Positions 14,816 to 22,579 of a DNA stretch of 23,179 bases are shown one piece after another. Origin of the DNA: a virus; IMG/VR virus record IMGVR_UViG_3300022934_000193, positions 1 to 23,179 of that record; one strand, written 5' to 3'. The notes under the pieces are model-generated. The model was not told the origin of the DNA. It was given only the letters and a program-made list of their open reading frames with translations, and made no database searches. Numbering within the stretch: the stretch's first letter is position 1; each line of letters begins with the position of its first letter. The position numbers and the translations under genes are program-made.

Positions 14816-15739
14816 TTATGCATCTGTGGAGATAAGAACACCACGTGCTTGTTCTACGATAGCCGCGCCGGTGTACGCCGTACCCACTACCTTAGTCAAG
14901 CTATAAGCGGAGTCACGTTCCAGCTCCACAAGTACGGGGGTTCCCGCTGGGCGAATCTCACCGCTTGGGGCCGCAAGTGGGACCGGTGTTCCAAGAGCGT
15001 ATCCAATCGCACCTGCTGAGAACATAGCGCCTTCACGGTTTGCACCATTCTGTGGGCAGAAAGAAGACTTATGGATTTGAACACCCATGAAATCGCCTAC
15101 AAAGCCTTGCCCGAGAGATTTCATTAGCTCGTGGTGTGCTGGGTTGAAAGCGATAGCGTTAGCGGTTTCATTACGGATTGAAGATTGAAGGTCCGCAATC
15201 TGGCGTGGGTGAAGAACTGCGAAAAGCTGGGAAGGGTTATCCGCGATTTCAAGAAGATACAAAGCGTCCATGAAATCATCCACTGACATATCCACACCAC
15301 TAGTTCCAGCGGAAGAAGAGAATCCTGTGAATGTTGCACAAACCATTTCCATGAATCGTGATTCAAAAGCACCCGCCATGGATTCAGCAAGGCGGAACAC
15401 GTCAATATCGTTTCCAAGCTTTGTCAATGCCGCCAAATCTGTGATGTCGTAACGCAAGCCGATTCTTCCCACTGCTATATCTGCTGTAGCCATTGTGAGA
15501 TTGGAAGAAGTGATTTCCGCACCATCCGCTGCGGTATTCATGGCTTCATAGCCATCCAAGCCCGCATAACGAAGTGTCAGGGAATCGGAACCGATTCCCG
15601 CCACATCTCCACCGAAGAGAAGTGCACCAGAGTTACGAATAGAAGCCGCATCATGGAGAAGAGCACGAACTTCATTTTCAATCATTGCATCGAGGCGTAA
15701 GCCCCCTGTATTTAATGCGCTATAATCAATAGTAGCCAT
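14816..15739 (-). CDS. Major capsid protein (HK97-like fold)
   Basis: A 307-residue protein with the order and features of HK97-fold capsid proteins: a helical N-terminus, then the spine helix and beta sheets (FRLAESMAGAFESRFMEMVC, DFMDALYLLEIADNPSQLFA). The C-terminal A-domain is marked by ALGTPVPLAAPSG and LTKVVGTAYTGAAIV. AGGA precedes the ATG. A scaffold gene lies upstream, but I see no maturation protease. Proline and other codons follow a highly expressed pattern (CCA over CCC), unlike most neighbours. It has its own likely promoter and a terminator-like structure on either side. Confidence 0.87.
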   Translation of the reverse strand: MATIDYSALNTGGLRLDAMIENEVRALLHDAASIRNSGALLFGGDVAGIGSDSLTLRYAGLDGYEAMNTAADGAEITSSNLTMATADIAVGRIGLRYDITDLAALTKLGNDIDVFRLAESMAGAFESRFMEMVCATFTGFSSSAGTSGVDMSVDDFMDALYLLEIADNPSQLFAVLHPRQIADLQSSIRNETANAIAFNPAHHELMKSLGQGFVGDFMGVQIHKSSFCPQNGANREGAMFSAGAIGYALGTPVPLAAPSGEIRPAGTPVLVELERDSAYSLTKVVGTAYTGAAIVEQARGVLISTDA

Positions 15740-15818
15740 TTTTTTATCCTATTATATGGTTTTGGGTTATCCGTGGTTCCTTCGTTGTTACGGGTACGAC
15801 CCTAACCACACAATGTCT

Positions 15819-15824
15819 ATTATA
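15819..15824 (-). promoter_or_regulatory. Possible capsid-gene promoter (-10 TATAAT)
   Basis: A perfect TATAAT on the minus strand, 80 nt before the capsid ATG and directly after the DnaA-box array. The -35 at 17 bp is poor, so activity is uncertain; an activator or the DnaA array could help. It would give the capsid gene its own transcript after the upstream terminator. Confidence 0.4.
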
Positions 15825-15838
15825 CAAGGTTTTTGTAA

Positions 15839-15994
15839 CCTGTGTATAACCTGTGTATAACTTTTTTTCATAGCCTGTGAATAACTTGTGTATAACTTTT
15901 TGGAATCGGCTTTGTGGCTATCTGGAAGCGTGGTTTGGCCTGTGAATAACTTGTGGATAACTTTTTCAATAGCCTGTGAATAACTTGTGTATAA
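15839..15994. repeat. Array of eight DnaA-type boxes in four pairs (putative origin)
   Basis: Eight 9-mers of the form TGTGNATAA (TTATNCACA on the minus strand, the DnaA-box consensus) start at 15841, 15852, 15876, 15887, 15941, 15952, 15975 and 15986. Each pair is spaced 11 bp, one helical turn. Pairs begin with CCTG and the first three end with CTTTTT; pair starts lie 35, 65 and 34 bp apart. All boxes point the same way. The array fills the whole gap between the capsid gene's upstream neighbour and the capsid promoter. The box at 15952 is the canonical TTATCCACA. It may be a replication origin or a DnaA-binding regulatory site. Confidence 0.75.
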
Positions 15995-16375
15995 CTATAT
16001 TCCACGCCGTTGGAATAAGTCGATACACTTGGCCACATCTTCCGCTTCTGAATGTTGGGAACCACAAAAGGAAATTATCGCCTTCTTGTTTCTCAAGTTG
16101 GTGATGTTGTCACAAGTTGTCCCACTCACTTCACCGGTGGCGCTATTGGTTTGGGTCATACACATAAGTTCACGACAAAGCCCATCCCCTTTCTTCTCGA
16201 TGAACTTGGGTTCACAAATGGGAAGCACCACATCCAATTTTCCCAGCTCCTTGGCGACGGGGTCGGCGGGAACCACGATGGGAACCGGCGCTTCCTGTGT
16301 TCCCTTTATGAGTCCAAAAGTCAGGGAACCACCCACAATCATTCCACCAATAATCAATCCAATCGTTTCTATCAT
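15995..16375 (-). CDS. Cys-rich membrane-anchored protein (126 aa)
   Basis: I start at ATG 16375, which has AAGGA 7 nt before it (ATG 16381 is too close). One N-terminal membrane segment (about residues 3-23, ETIGLIIGGMIVGGSLTFGL) is followed by a Pro-rich linker and an outer part with six Cys (in ICEP, LCRE, MCMT, TCDN, FCGS, KCID), enough for three disulfides. This suggests a membrane-bound domain on the outer side of the inner membrane. It lies between the fibre terminator and the DnaA array; its stop touches the last box. No family recognised. Superinfection exclusion or a lysis role are possible, not shown. Confidence 0.65.
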   Translation of the reverse strand: MIETIGLIIGGMIVGGSLTFGLIKGTQEAPVPIVVPADPVAKELGKLDVVLPICEPKFIEKKGDGLCRELMCMTQTNSATGEVSGTTCDNITNLRNKKAIISFCGSQHSEAEDVAKCIDLFQRRGI

Positions 16376-16393
16376 TTTCATATCCTTGTAAAT

Positions 16394-16422
16394 AAAAAGG
16401 GGTGGGGCACCAACCCCACCCC
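16394..16422 (-). terminator. Strong intrinsic terminator after fibre gene
   Basis: In minus-strand RNA, GGGGTGGGG and CCCCACCCC form a perfect 9-bp stem with a 6-nt loop, followed by TTTTTATTT. It follows the fibre stop by 20 nt. It should end the packaging-to-fibre transcript and isolate the genes downstream. Confidence 0.9.
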
Positions 16423-16442
16423 AACAGGAGAATTATGGAGGA

Positions 16443-18146
16443 TTAAACAGAAATCGCCACGGTTACAGTAACACCAACAGCGCTTTCCACTGTGAGGGCA
16501 GAAGTGGAAGAGTAAACAACGTCCAATTCAATCTTGTTTCCACTTGCATCCATCGCGGACACGTGAACAAGTTGTTTCCCAAGATTGTGGGTGATGCTTG
16601 TGGCAGTATTCGCGGAAAGAGTGATGGATGTTTCATGGCGTAAATCTTGAAGACGAAGTGAGAAAGAACCATTGGATGAATCGTAGTTAATAAGTTCATC
16701 CGCTTGGCTTCCCGCTGATACCGCCGCGCGTACACGTGCATCGGTATAGTATAGATTTGATGCACCTTCGGCCACATCATCAGTATCCGCATCCAAAGAG
16801 TATTCACCAGTTCCATCGTAGGAAAGCCCGCTTCCCGCTGTAAATTCACCGGTTACATCTGAAACGAGAACTTTGAAAGCTCCGGTGGTGCTGTTGTATT
16901 GGAGAAGGTTTCCATCTGGAAGAGATACACTTTCAGCAGATACCGCACCGCGCGCACGAGCTTGCGTGAAGTATTGGTTGGAAGAACCTTCTGAAACATC
17001 ATCACTATCACCATTAAAAGCAATAACGCCATTTGTGATTCCAATAGCGGTTCCACCACTGAAAGCTCCACGAACGGAAGATGTTGAAACCAACAAATCA
17101 CCGGTGGAAGATGTGTATGAAAGCAAGTTTCCAACCGCGCTATCTGCTTGGATGCTTCCACGTGCTCGAGCTTGTGTGAAGTATTGGTTTGTACTTCCTT
17201 CACTCACATCATCACTATCGCCATTGAATGAAATGGTGTTTCCTGAAATTCCAATAGCAGTTCCACCAACCAAATCGATGGCAATTGCACCGGTTCCGCT
17301 TGTGTAGGAAATACCAGTTCCACCGGAAAGAGCACCGCGCGCGCGTGCATCTGTGAAGTATAGATTGGATGAACCTTCTGATACTTGGTCAGTATTCGCA
17401 GAAAGTGAGTATTCACCACTTCCATCGTAACTTAGACCGGTTCCCGCCGAAAATTCACCAACGACATCCGAAAGAAGAACCTTCATTTCACCGGTGGAAG
17501 AATTGTATTGGAGAAGATTGGAATCTGGAAGGGATACGCTTTCCGCTGAAATAGCGCTTCTTGAACGGCTATCAGTGTAATAAAGATTGGAAGAACCTTC
17601 ACTGATTTCATCACTTGTGGCATCCACTGCAAAAGTGATTTGACCGTTGGAAACACTTGATGAAAGACCGGTTCCCGCCGCAATGTTTGCGCTAATTGTA
17701 GCGTTTGAAGCATTGACGCTAATTCCATCACCAGCTTGGAGAACTGCCCCAACTTCCGCCGCGCTTAGTGGGCTTTCAATCTGTGTATAGTTTCCAGCGC
17801 TTGAACCGTTGGCACCGCTCACAATGTATGTTTCAGTTCCATCTGTTGGAGCTGTGAGAATAAGAACATCACCTTCAGCAAGTGAAGCCGCCGTGGATGA
17901 TTCGTTGGCAATGAAGTTAGCCAAAGATGTTTGGGTGTTATCCACGTGAACATCAGTGATAGCAAGATTCGAGATTGAAAGTTCACCGTTGGAAACGGAA
18001 AGCATTGAAGAAGAACCGGAAGCAATAGCGGAAATGAAAGATAAATCCGCCACATCTTGTTTTCGTACAAGATGGCCATTCTCGGTTGGTGCATTGTCGC
18101 ATTTTACGCCACCTTTAAAGATGACTTCTGGATTATAGAATTGCAT
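16443..18146 (-). CDS. Repeat-bearing fibre protein, probably a head fibre
   Basis: A 567-residue beta-rich protein. Five copies of a 23-residue motif, best seen as SEGSSNLYYTDARARAAIS, lie near 179-201, 252-274, 311-333, 381-403 and 456-478; this motif is known from phage tail fibres. The C-terminal 60 residues end in a knob-like strand domain (SITHNLGKQLVHVSAMDASG) that resembles the whole of the small protein encoded upstream (18174-18398). GGAG precedes the ATG. The gene lies between scaffold and capsid genes, so a capsid-attached fibre is more likely than a tail fibre. No enzymatic motif. Confidence 0.8.
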   Translation of the reverse strand: MQFYNPEVIFKGGVKCDNAPTENGHLVRKQDVADLSFISAIASGSSSMLSVSNGELSISNLAITDVHVDNTQTSLANFIANESSTAASLAEGDVLILTAPTDGTETYIVSGANGSSAGNYTQIESPLSAAEVGAVLQAGDGISVNASNATISANIAAGTGLSSSVSNGQITFAVDATSDEISEGSSNLYYTDSRSRSAISAESVSLPDSNLLQYNSSTGEMKVLLSDVVGEFSAGTGLSYDGSGEYSLSANTDQVSEGSSNLYFTDARARGALSGGTGISYTSGTGAIAIDLVGGTAIGISGNTISFNGDSDDVSEGSTNQYFTQARARGSIQADSAVGNLLSYTSSTGDLLVSTSSVRGAFSGGTAIGITNGVIAFNGDSDDVSEGSSNQYFTQARARGAVSAESVSLPDGNLLQYNSTTGAFKVLVSDVTGEFTAGSGLSYDGTGEYSLDADTDDVAEGASNLYYTDARVRAAVSAGSQADELINYDSSNGSFSLRLQDLRHETSITLSANTATSITHNLGKQLVHVSAMDASGNKIELDVVYSSTSALTVESAVGVTVTVAISV

Positions 18147-18173
18147 GGGTGAAATACTCCATAGTGTGGTTGG

Positions 18174-18398
18174 TTAGGTTAGGTATACCGTACCCGTTAC
18201 AGTGGTACAAAAAGTTATGGTGATGGAATTCGAAAAATATTGTATGTCTCCCATAATCACTTCACCACTAGAATCTACTATTATAACGCGGGGTTTATGA
18301 CTGAAATTGTGGGAAATTGATACACTAGATTGATTCAGAAATTCCGTGGTGGTTTGAGTTATACCCCCACCACCGGGGGAATATATTGGGATGGCCAT
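18174..18398 (-). CDS. Small fibre-knob-like protein (74 aa)
   Basis: A Gly-rich start (IYSPGGGGITQ) and then a compact beta unit: SVSISHNFSHKPRVIIVDSS, GDIQYFSNSITITF, TGTVYLT. Strand order and the N-F/L-G-K, D-S/A-S-G and YxS positions align with the last domain of the neighbouring fibre. It could be a free-standing knob or decoration subunit. AGGAAGGAACC is its ribosome site. Confidence 0.7.
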   Translation of the reverse strand: MAIPIYSPGGGGITQTTTEFLNQSSVSISHNFSHKPRVIIVDSSGEVIMGDIQYFSNSITITFCTTVTGTVYLT

Positions 18399-18414
18399 GG
18401 TTCCTTCCTATTGT

Positions 18415-18723
18415 CTATTCAAAAATGAGGTATATGGTAGCGGTTCCGGTGGAACTTGCAATGAATATACTTCTTTCCTGTGCGGTTTGTACTGGATTAT
18501 ATTGAATGATTGCGTCCACGGGATGGGGGAATGCGTGGGAACTTGGGGAAGCTCCATCCGTTCCATCATAGGAAAATAATACATCTTGGCCCGCTGGTTT
18601 CACCGTTACAAGTTTGGCCCATTTGGGAAGCTTGAATTCTTGGTTTGTTACTCCCACACTTGCTTGTTTCCATGTTGCGCCACCATTGGCCCAATTCAAA
18701 GTTGTTAAATCTATAGCTGCCAT
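18415..18723 (-). CDS. Small beta-rich virion protein (102 aa)
   Basis: Begins MAAIDLTTLNWANGGATWKQ and ends TGTATIYLIFE. It looks like a compact jelly-roll or sandwich domain without membrane segments. Strong ribosome site AAGGGGG. It lies in a group of four fibre or decoration-like genes between scaffold and capsid. Function inferred from location. Confidence 0.7.
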   Translation of the reverse strand: MAAIDLTTLNWANGGATWKQASVGVTNQEFKLPKWAKLVTVKPAGQDVLFSYDGTDGASPSSHAFPHPVDAIIQYNPVQTAQERSIFIASSTGTATIYLIFE

Positions 18724-18735
18724 TTTGGCACCCCC

Positions 18736-18915
18736 TTATTTTCTTCTTCGGTTAGTTTTGGTTCTTTGTCCCCTTTTGGGACGGGTTGGTTTTTTGCGCT
18801 TCTTCCCAGCCATCGATAAAGCTATAGCAATGGATTGCTTCATGGGCTTCCCCTCGCTTCTTAGCTTCTTGATTTTTTTGGATAATGCGCTTGATTTTTT
18901 TCTTGGTGTTGCCAT
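18736..18915 (-). CDS. Small basic DNA-binding-like protein (59 aa)
   Basis: Start at ATG 18915 with GAGGGA 7 nt before it. The product is extremely Lys/Arg-rich. It contains KIKKLRSEGKPMKQSIAIAL, a motif common in small basic phage proteins (KI-x-x-L-x-x-EGKP-x-KQA-IAIAL). It may bind DNA or a virion partner. It overlaps a longer frame (18752-18979) in a different reading frame; the motif makes this one the more convincing gene. Confidence 0.7.
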   Translation of the reverse strand: MATPRKKSSALSKKIKKLRSEGKPMKQSIAIALSMAGKKRKKPTRPKRGQRTKTNRRRK

Positions 18916-18979
18916 TGGGCGTTCCCTCATGAAGATAATATTCACCGTCTATTTGATAGGCGGTGATATCTCTAATCAT
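18752..18979 (-). CDS. Overlapping frame coupled to scaffold stop (75 aa)
   Basis: Its ATG overlaps the scaffold stop as ATGA (18979-18976). The N-terminal 19 residues (MIRDITAYQIDGEYYLHEG) look like a real protein, but the rest lies in a +1-shifted frame of the basic-protein gene and is low-complexity Lys/Asn. It may be translated to couple the scaffold and basic-protein genes, or only its beginning may be meaningful. Confidence is moderate. Confidence 0.4.
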   Translation of the reverse strand: MIRDITAYQIDGEYYLHEGTPNGNTKKKIKRIIQKNQEAKKRGEAHEAIHCYSFIDGWEEAQKTNPSQKGTKNQN

Positions 18980-19647
18980 TGTTTAAATCTGTTGTTTCTC
19001 TTAGCATAGTACGCTTTTCGAAGTTCCGCGCGGTTTTGTTGGTAGAACTCGAAGTCTGAAGCCGCACGCTTCCACACGTCCCCACTTGTAGAATGGTTTT
19101 GGGTTTGGGCTACACCTTGATTGGTGGATGGACGTGGCGTGGATTGTGGGGCTTCTTGAAGGCTTTGGATTTGGCTTCTATCCACGTTGGTGGGGGTGGA
19201 TTCTTGGGGCGCGTTCTGTGGGGCTTCTTGGGCTTGGAAATATGGCTTCAATACTGTGGGAACTTCTCCACTCTCTTTCATGGTTGCCATCCATTCCCCC
19301 ATGGGTATTCTATCTTTCTTGGCTTTGGAATCCATGGCTTTGTTGTATTGCCATTCCACCAAATCCCTAACTTCGGGGTCCGTGATTCCTTGGGCGGCTA
19401 TAGCTTGGTGGCGTTCATATCTTTGGTTTGATACGGCCAATTCATCTTGGAGCGTTGCAAGCTGGGATGCCATTGCTTCCGCTCCCTTCACTTTGGATGA
19501 CATATCTTCCAATTGGCTTTCCAATTCTGATACACGTTTTTCCGCGCTTCTTTTGGTTTCCGTTACTTTGGATAGACGTTCTCGAACGATTCCATCCACT
19601 TCACTTTTCAAAATGTATTCTTGGCCTTCATGGGTTATTGTTTTCAT
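18976..19647 (-). CDS. Capsid scaffolding protein
   Basis: A 223-residue protein between portal and capsid genes, the expected place of a scaffold. Residues of about 20-80 are a coiled coil (EKRVSELESQLEDMSSKVKG). Residues of about 140-190 are rich in Gln, Pro, Ser and Thr. The C-terminus is basic and helical (AELRKAYYAKRNN), fitting the capsid-binding end of scaffolds. No protease motif is visible, so it probably acts as a removable scaffold. AAGGTAATAACC precedes the ATG. Confidence 0.8.
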   Translation of the reverse strand: MKTITHEGQEYILKSEVDGIVRERLSKVTETKRSAEKRVSELESQLEDMSSKVKGAEAMASQLATLQDELAVSNQRYERHQAIAAQGITDPEVRDLVEWQYNKAMDSKAKKDRIPMGEWMATMKESGEVPTVLKPYFQAQEAPQNAPQESTPTNVDRSQIQSLQEAPQSTPRPSTNQGVAQTQNHSTSGDVWKRAASDFEFYQQNRAELRKAYYAKRNNRFKQ

Positions 19648-19667
19648 GGTTATTACCTTGGTTGGGG

Positions 19668-21116
19668 TTATGCGAACTCAATTTTTTGTTGTCTGATTGT
19701 TCTAAGTTTTTGAATGGCTTCTTCTTCCGTTGCCAAATCTGGATAGAGCTTGAACATAGCATCCACGGGAGAAAGAAGCCCCTTATCCAATAGCGCAATG
19801 ATATTTTCACGCTGGGATTTCTGTTCCATCTCGGAAAGCTCGATGGACTCATATTGGATAACATATCCACTTTCTGGATACGATGTTTTCAAGATGGCGT
19901 TGGAAATCATGGCGGCCTTCTCGATGGCTTCAATATCCGATACTCTGAACACTGGTTCATATCTTTCTTGGGCTTCCCTCATGGATTCCTTACTCATGGC
20001 AATGGAATAACCGCTTCTTGGGTCGGAAGATACCTTTTGAACGGATGCGGGGTCTATTCCCATTTGTGTCGCCAATCTTCTTTCATAGGTGGTGATGGCT
20101 CCCAACATTGTGGCGGGGTCACTCATGCCGGCTTGGAACTGCCCAATCAATGGTTGGGTGGTGCTGTCAGGGTCCGCCGTGAAACATAGAATGGATGACG
20201 GGTCCGTGGAAACACTCATTCTTTGGGAAGCCAAATTGGTGTCCATCGTGTTCAAACCTGCCAATTGTAGAGACGCTACATAGCGTTGGGGAAACGACGC
20301 ATCGAACATTAAGTGCTTAAGATATGTGTAGTATGTGCTCGCCACCATGCTTCCCGCCACTACTTCAGATAATTCATAAGGGGAAAATAGTTGTCCATCT
20401 ATGGAAGCATGATAGAACACCCATGGAAGAAACGGTTCACCCTTGGAATCTCGATAGGGATAATTGGCCCCACTCATGTTCCCACCCAAAAACATTTCCG
20501 TCATCTCTTCACCCAATAGCCCATCCGCTTCCACATGATGAACTTTGTATTTGGGATTTTTTTTATCTCTCAAGTCATAGACATCCGCCGTCCAAAACAT
20601 TTCCCCCGTGGAATCATTCTTTCGAAGTCGTAATTCATAAAGATAGTTGGGTTTCATGGGGTCCCCAGCTGGGGCCGTTGCAAAAACCATGTCAGGCGTG
20701 ACAGGTCGGAACATGATTTGGTTGGAATCCGATATATCTATTCTCATGAGCATCTCACGAAGCCCAATTGTTTTCATCTGAATGGATGCCATCATTTCAA
20801 AATAGTGGGACTTATCCAAAGCACCTTGGGGACCAATATATTCACGCGCGGCTTCTGCATTTTCTCTTTCAATCCCCACTGAAGGCTTCCGAGAATACAA
20901 AACGGCTAGAGCTTCACATCCTTGTTTGAAAACGTTGGATGATGTGTCCAATGCTCCCCAAATCGCGCGCCTATCAAGCGCCACGGAATCCGTTATGAAG
21001 TCTTCCAAATCGGAAGCCCAATTTCCTTCCAATAATCTTCTTCTTCTTGCTGTGGTTTCGCTTCTGTCGTTTGATGCCTTATCTGGAAAGATTGGCTTGG
21101 CTGGCATTGTTAACAT
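19668..21116 (-). CDS. Portal protein
   Basis: A 482-residue protein after terminase and before the scaffold: the standard location. It is largely helical, with segments typical of portals such as YTYLKHLMFDASFPQRYVAS and YERRLATQMGIDPASVQKVS, and a C-terminal helical region rich in charges. AGGAA upstream lies at the end of the terminase gene, 2 nt of which separate stop and start. ATG 21107 is an in-frame alternative. It forms the dodecameric DNA entry channel. Confidence 0.83.
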   Translation of the reverse strand: MLTMPAKPIFPDKASNDRSETTARRRRLLEGNWASDLEDFITDSVALDRRAIWGALDTSSNVFKQGCEALAVLYSRKPSVGIERENAEAAREYIGPQGALDKSHYFEMMASIQMKTIGLREMLMRIDISDSNQIMFRPVTPDMVFATAPAGDPMKPNYLYELRLRKNDSTGEMFWTADVYDLRDKKNPKYKVHHVEADGLLGEEMTEMFLGGNMSGANYPYRDSKGEPFLPWVFYHASIDGQLFSPYELSEVVAGSMVASTYYTYLKHLMFDASFPQRYVASLQLAGLNTMDTNLASQRMSVSTDPSSILCFTADPDSTTQPLIGQFQAGMSDPATMLGAITTYERRLATQMGIDPASVQKVSSDPRSGYSIAMSKESMREAQERYEPVFRVSDIEAIEKAAMISNAILKTSYPESGYVIQYESIELSEMEQKSQRENIIALLDKGLLSPVDAMFKLYPDLATEEEAIQKLRTIRQQKIEFA

Positions 21117-21118
21117 AT

Positions 21119-22579
21119 CTATTTCCTATGAATTGGGATTTTTGAAAACTTGGGGGCGCTATACTTGGAATCCAAGATGGGAACCACGGCATATCTTAGC
21201 GCATCAATTGCATGTTTCCATTCAGAAAGTCTATCCATGGCACCACTTTTTTTCAGTGTCCAAGATGAAAGTGAACGGATAAGTCTTTTACACTTGGGAT
21301 TGACGATGAACCGCCCTTGAACCATGGCTTCACTTACCAATTGGCATCCATAGTATACGGACCATCTTGGCTTATGTGCTGTGTGTATTCGGAAAGGACA
21401 AGAATTGGCGGGATAATCCAACACGTGTTCCAGAGCTGAACGAAGAAGTGAATTGGACATTCTTCCACCGTGCTTTCCACCACCGTGGGGGCGGTCCCCC
21501 GTCCAGCGGTTTATCTGTAGGGGTTCCAATCCGTTCCTTTTTATCATGGCAACGATGGCGCGCGCGTGTCTTCTTGCCGTGGCTTTCTGTTGTTCCCCAC
21601 CCGCCGCAAAGTATTCATCCAAAACATATATGGTTTTGTCATCTTCCGAGATTGCAACCAGGATAGCACACTGTGAATTTGGATGGTGCCCATGGTCGAT
21701 TCCTATGGAAAACTTATATTCACCTGTTGGGCATGGGGAATCTGATATGTGGTCCTCTCCAAAGTGTTCAAAGATTCTTCCATCCATGGGAACCCCAACA
21801 TCCCACGAACCTTCAAGGCGCGCGGCCCTATCTATGGAAAGATATGTATCCGCTATTCTATCCACATCCGATTGAAGAAGAAGAGGCTCCAATGGAGTTC
21901 CATCCAAATCGATGGGGGTTGTATTCTCCACGGATAGGGGAGCATGGATATCCTTCACCCGTGGGGGCTTTGTTTCTGTGAGCTTCTTTAGCCATGATAA
22001 ATCACCCCCACCAATTGGTGTCATGGTCATGAGCATCCGCCCACGGTTCCGAAGTAATCGGGCCGCCAATTCTCCAAATAGCGCTTGGGGGCAAGGTTCA
22101 TCCACCCAACAGAAATTAATCGTACCGGATGCCGCGCCAAGTGTTCCTTGGTTGGCAGTCTTGAAGAACAACATGGAACCATTCTTGAGCTTGAACCATG
22201 GATTCTTGGCACGGTATCCACGCCCCTCGAGAAAGTCGGGGGAATCATCCGCATATTCATTCTTTCCAATCAAGCTATGAATCTTGGCTTGGATAATCTT
22301 GGATTGTTCCCAGCTATGGACAATAGCCCACACAATGATTGGTGGTTTGATGTGGGATAAATCTTTGTAGGGTGAATAACCTTTCATCATATAGAGGCAT
22401 TCAGCGGCCCCCACATAAGTTTTTCCTAGCTGGTTAGCCGCACGAAATAAAGTTATGGGATGTTCCGATTCCAAGACACGCCGCTGGGGTAACGAAGGAC
22501 GGAAGAAGTCCAATGGACATTCATCCACAAGATTCTTCAGTTCCTTGGCTTTCTTTGCGGCTTGAAGTAGTGCAATCAT
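21119..22579 (-). CDS. terL: Terminase large subunit
   Basis: A 486-residue motor protein that cuts and pumps DNA. Walker A is AANQLGKT (47-54), Walker B FCWVDE (156-161), and the coupling motif is MTMTPIGGG (184-192). The nuclease domain shows an acidic triad: D295 in SIGIDHG, D321 in YVLDEYF, D459 in HAIDALRY. Length is typical. The start overlaps the small subunit stop as ATGA. Cos or headful cutting cannot be told from this sequence. Confidence 0.96.
   Translation of the reverse strand: MIALLQAAKKAKELKNLVDECPLDFFRPSLPQRRVLESEHPITLFRAANQLGKTYVGAAECLYMMKGYSPYKDLSHIKPPIIVWAIVHSWEQSKIIQAKIHSLIGKNEYADDSPDFLEGRGYRAKNPWFKLKNGSMLFFKTANQGTLGAASGTINFCWVDEPCPQALFGELAARLLRNRGRMLMTMTPIGGGDLSWLKKLTETKPPRVKDIHAPLSVENTTPIDLDGTPLEPLLLQSDVDRIADTYLSIDRAARLEGSWDVGVPMDGRIFEHFGEDHISDSPCPTGEYKFSIGIDHGHHPNSQCAILVAISEDDKTIYVLDEYFAAGGEQQKATARRHARAIVAMIKRNGLEPLQINRWTGDRPHGGGKHGGRMSNSLLRSALEHVLDYPANSCPFRIHTAHKPRWSVYYGCQLVSEAMVQGRFIVNPKCKRLIRSLSSWTLKKSGAMDRLSEWKHAIDALRYAVVPILDSKYSAPKFSKIPIHRK

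Noticed and set aside
15839-15994. CRISPR array
   Set aside because: Repeats are 9-bp boxes spaced 11 bp within pairs, with no unique 30-bp spacers, and no cas genes.
15868-16065. A 65-codon frame through the DnaA-box array (minus strand)
   Set aside because: Its amino acids simply reflect the repeats (SYTQVIHRL copies), and it overlaps the Cys-rich gene. It is not a gene.
16443-18146. DNA repeats in the fibre gene as a non-coding repeat element
   Set aside because: They follow the reading frame and encode the protein motif; they are explained by the gene.
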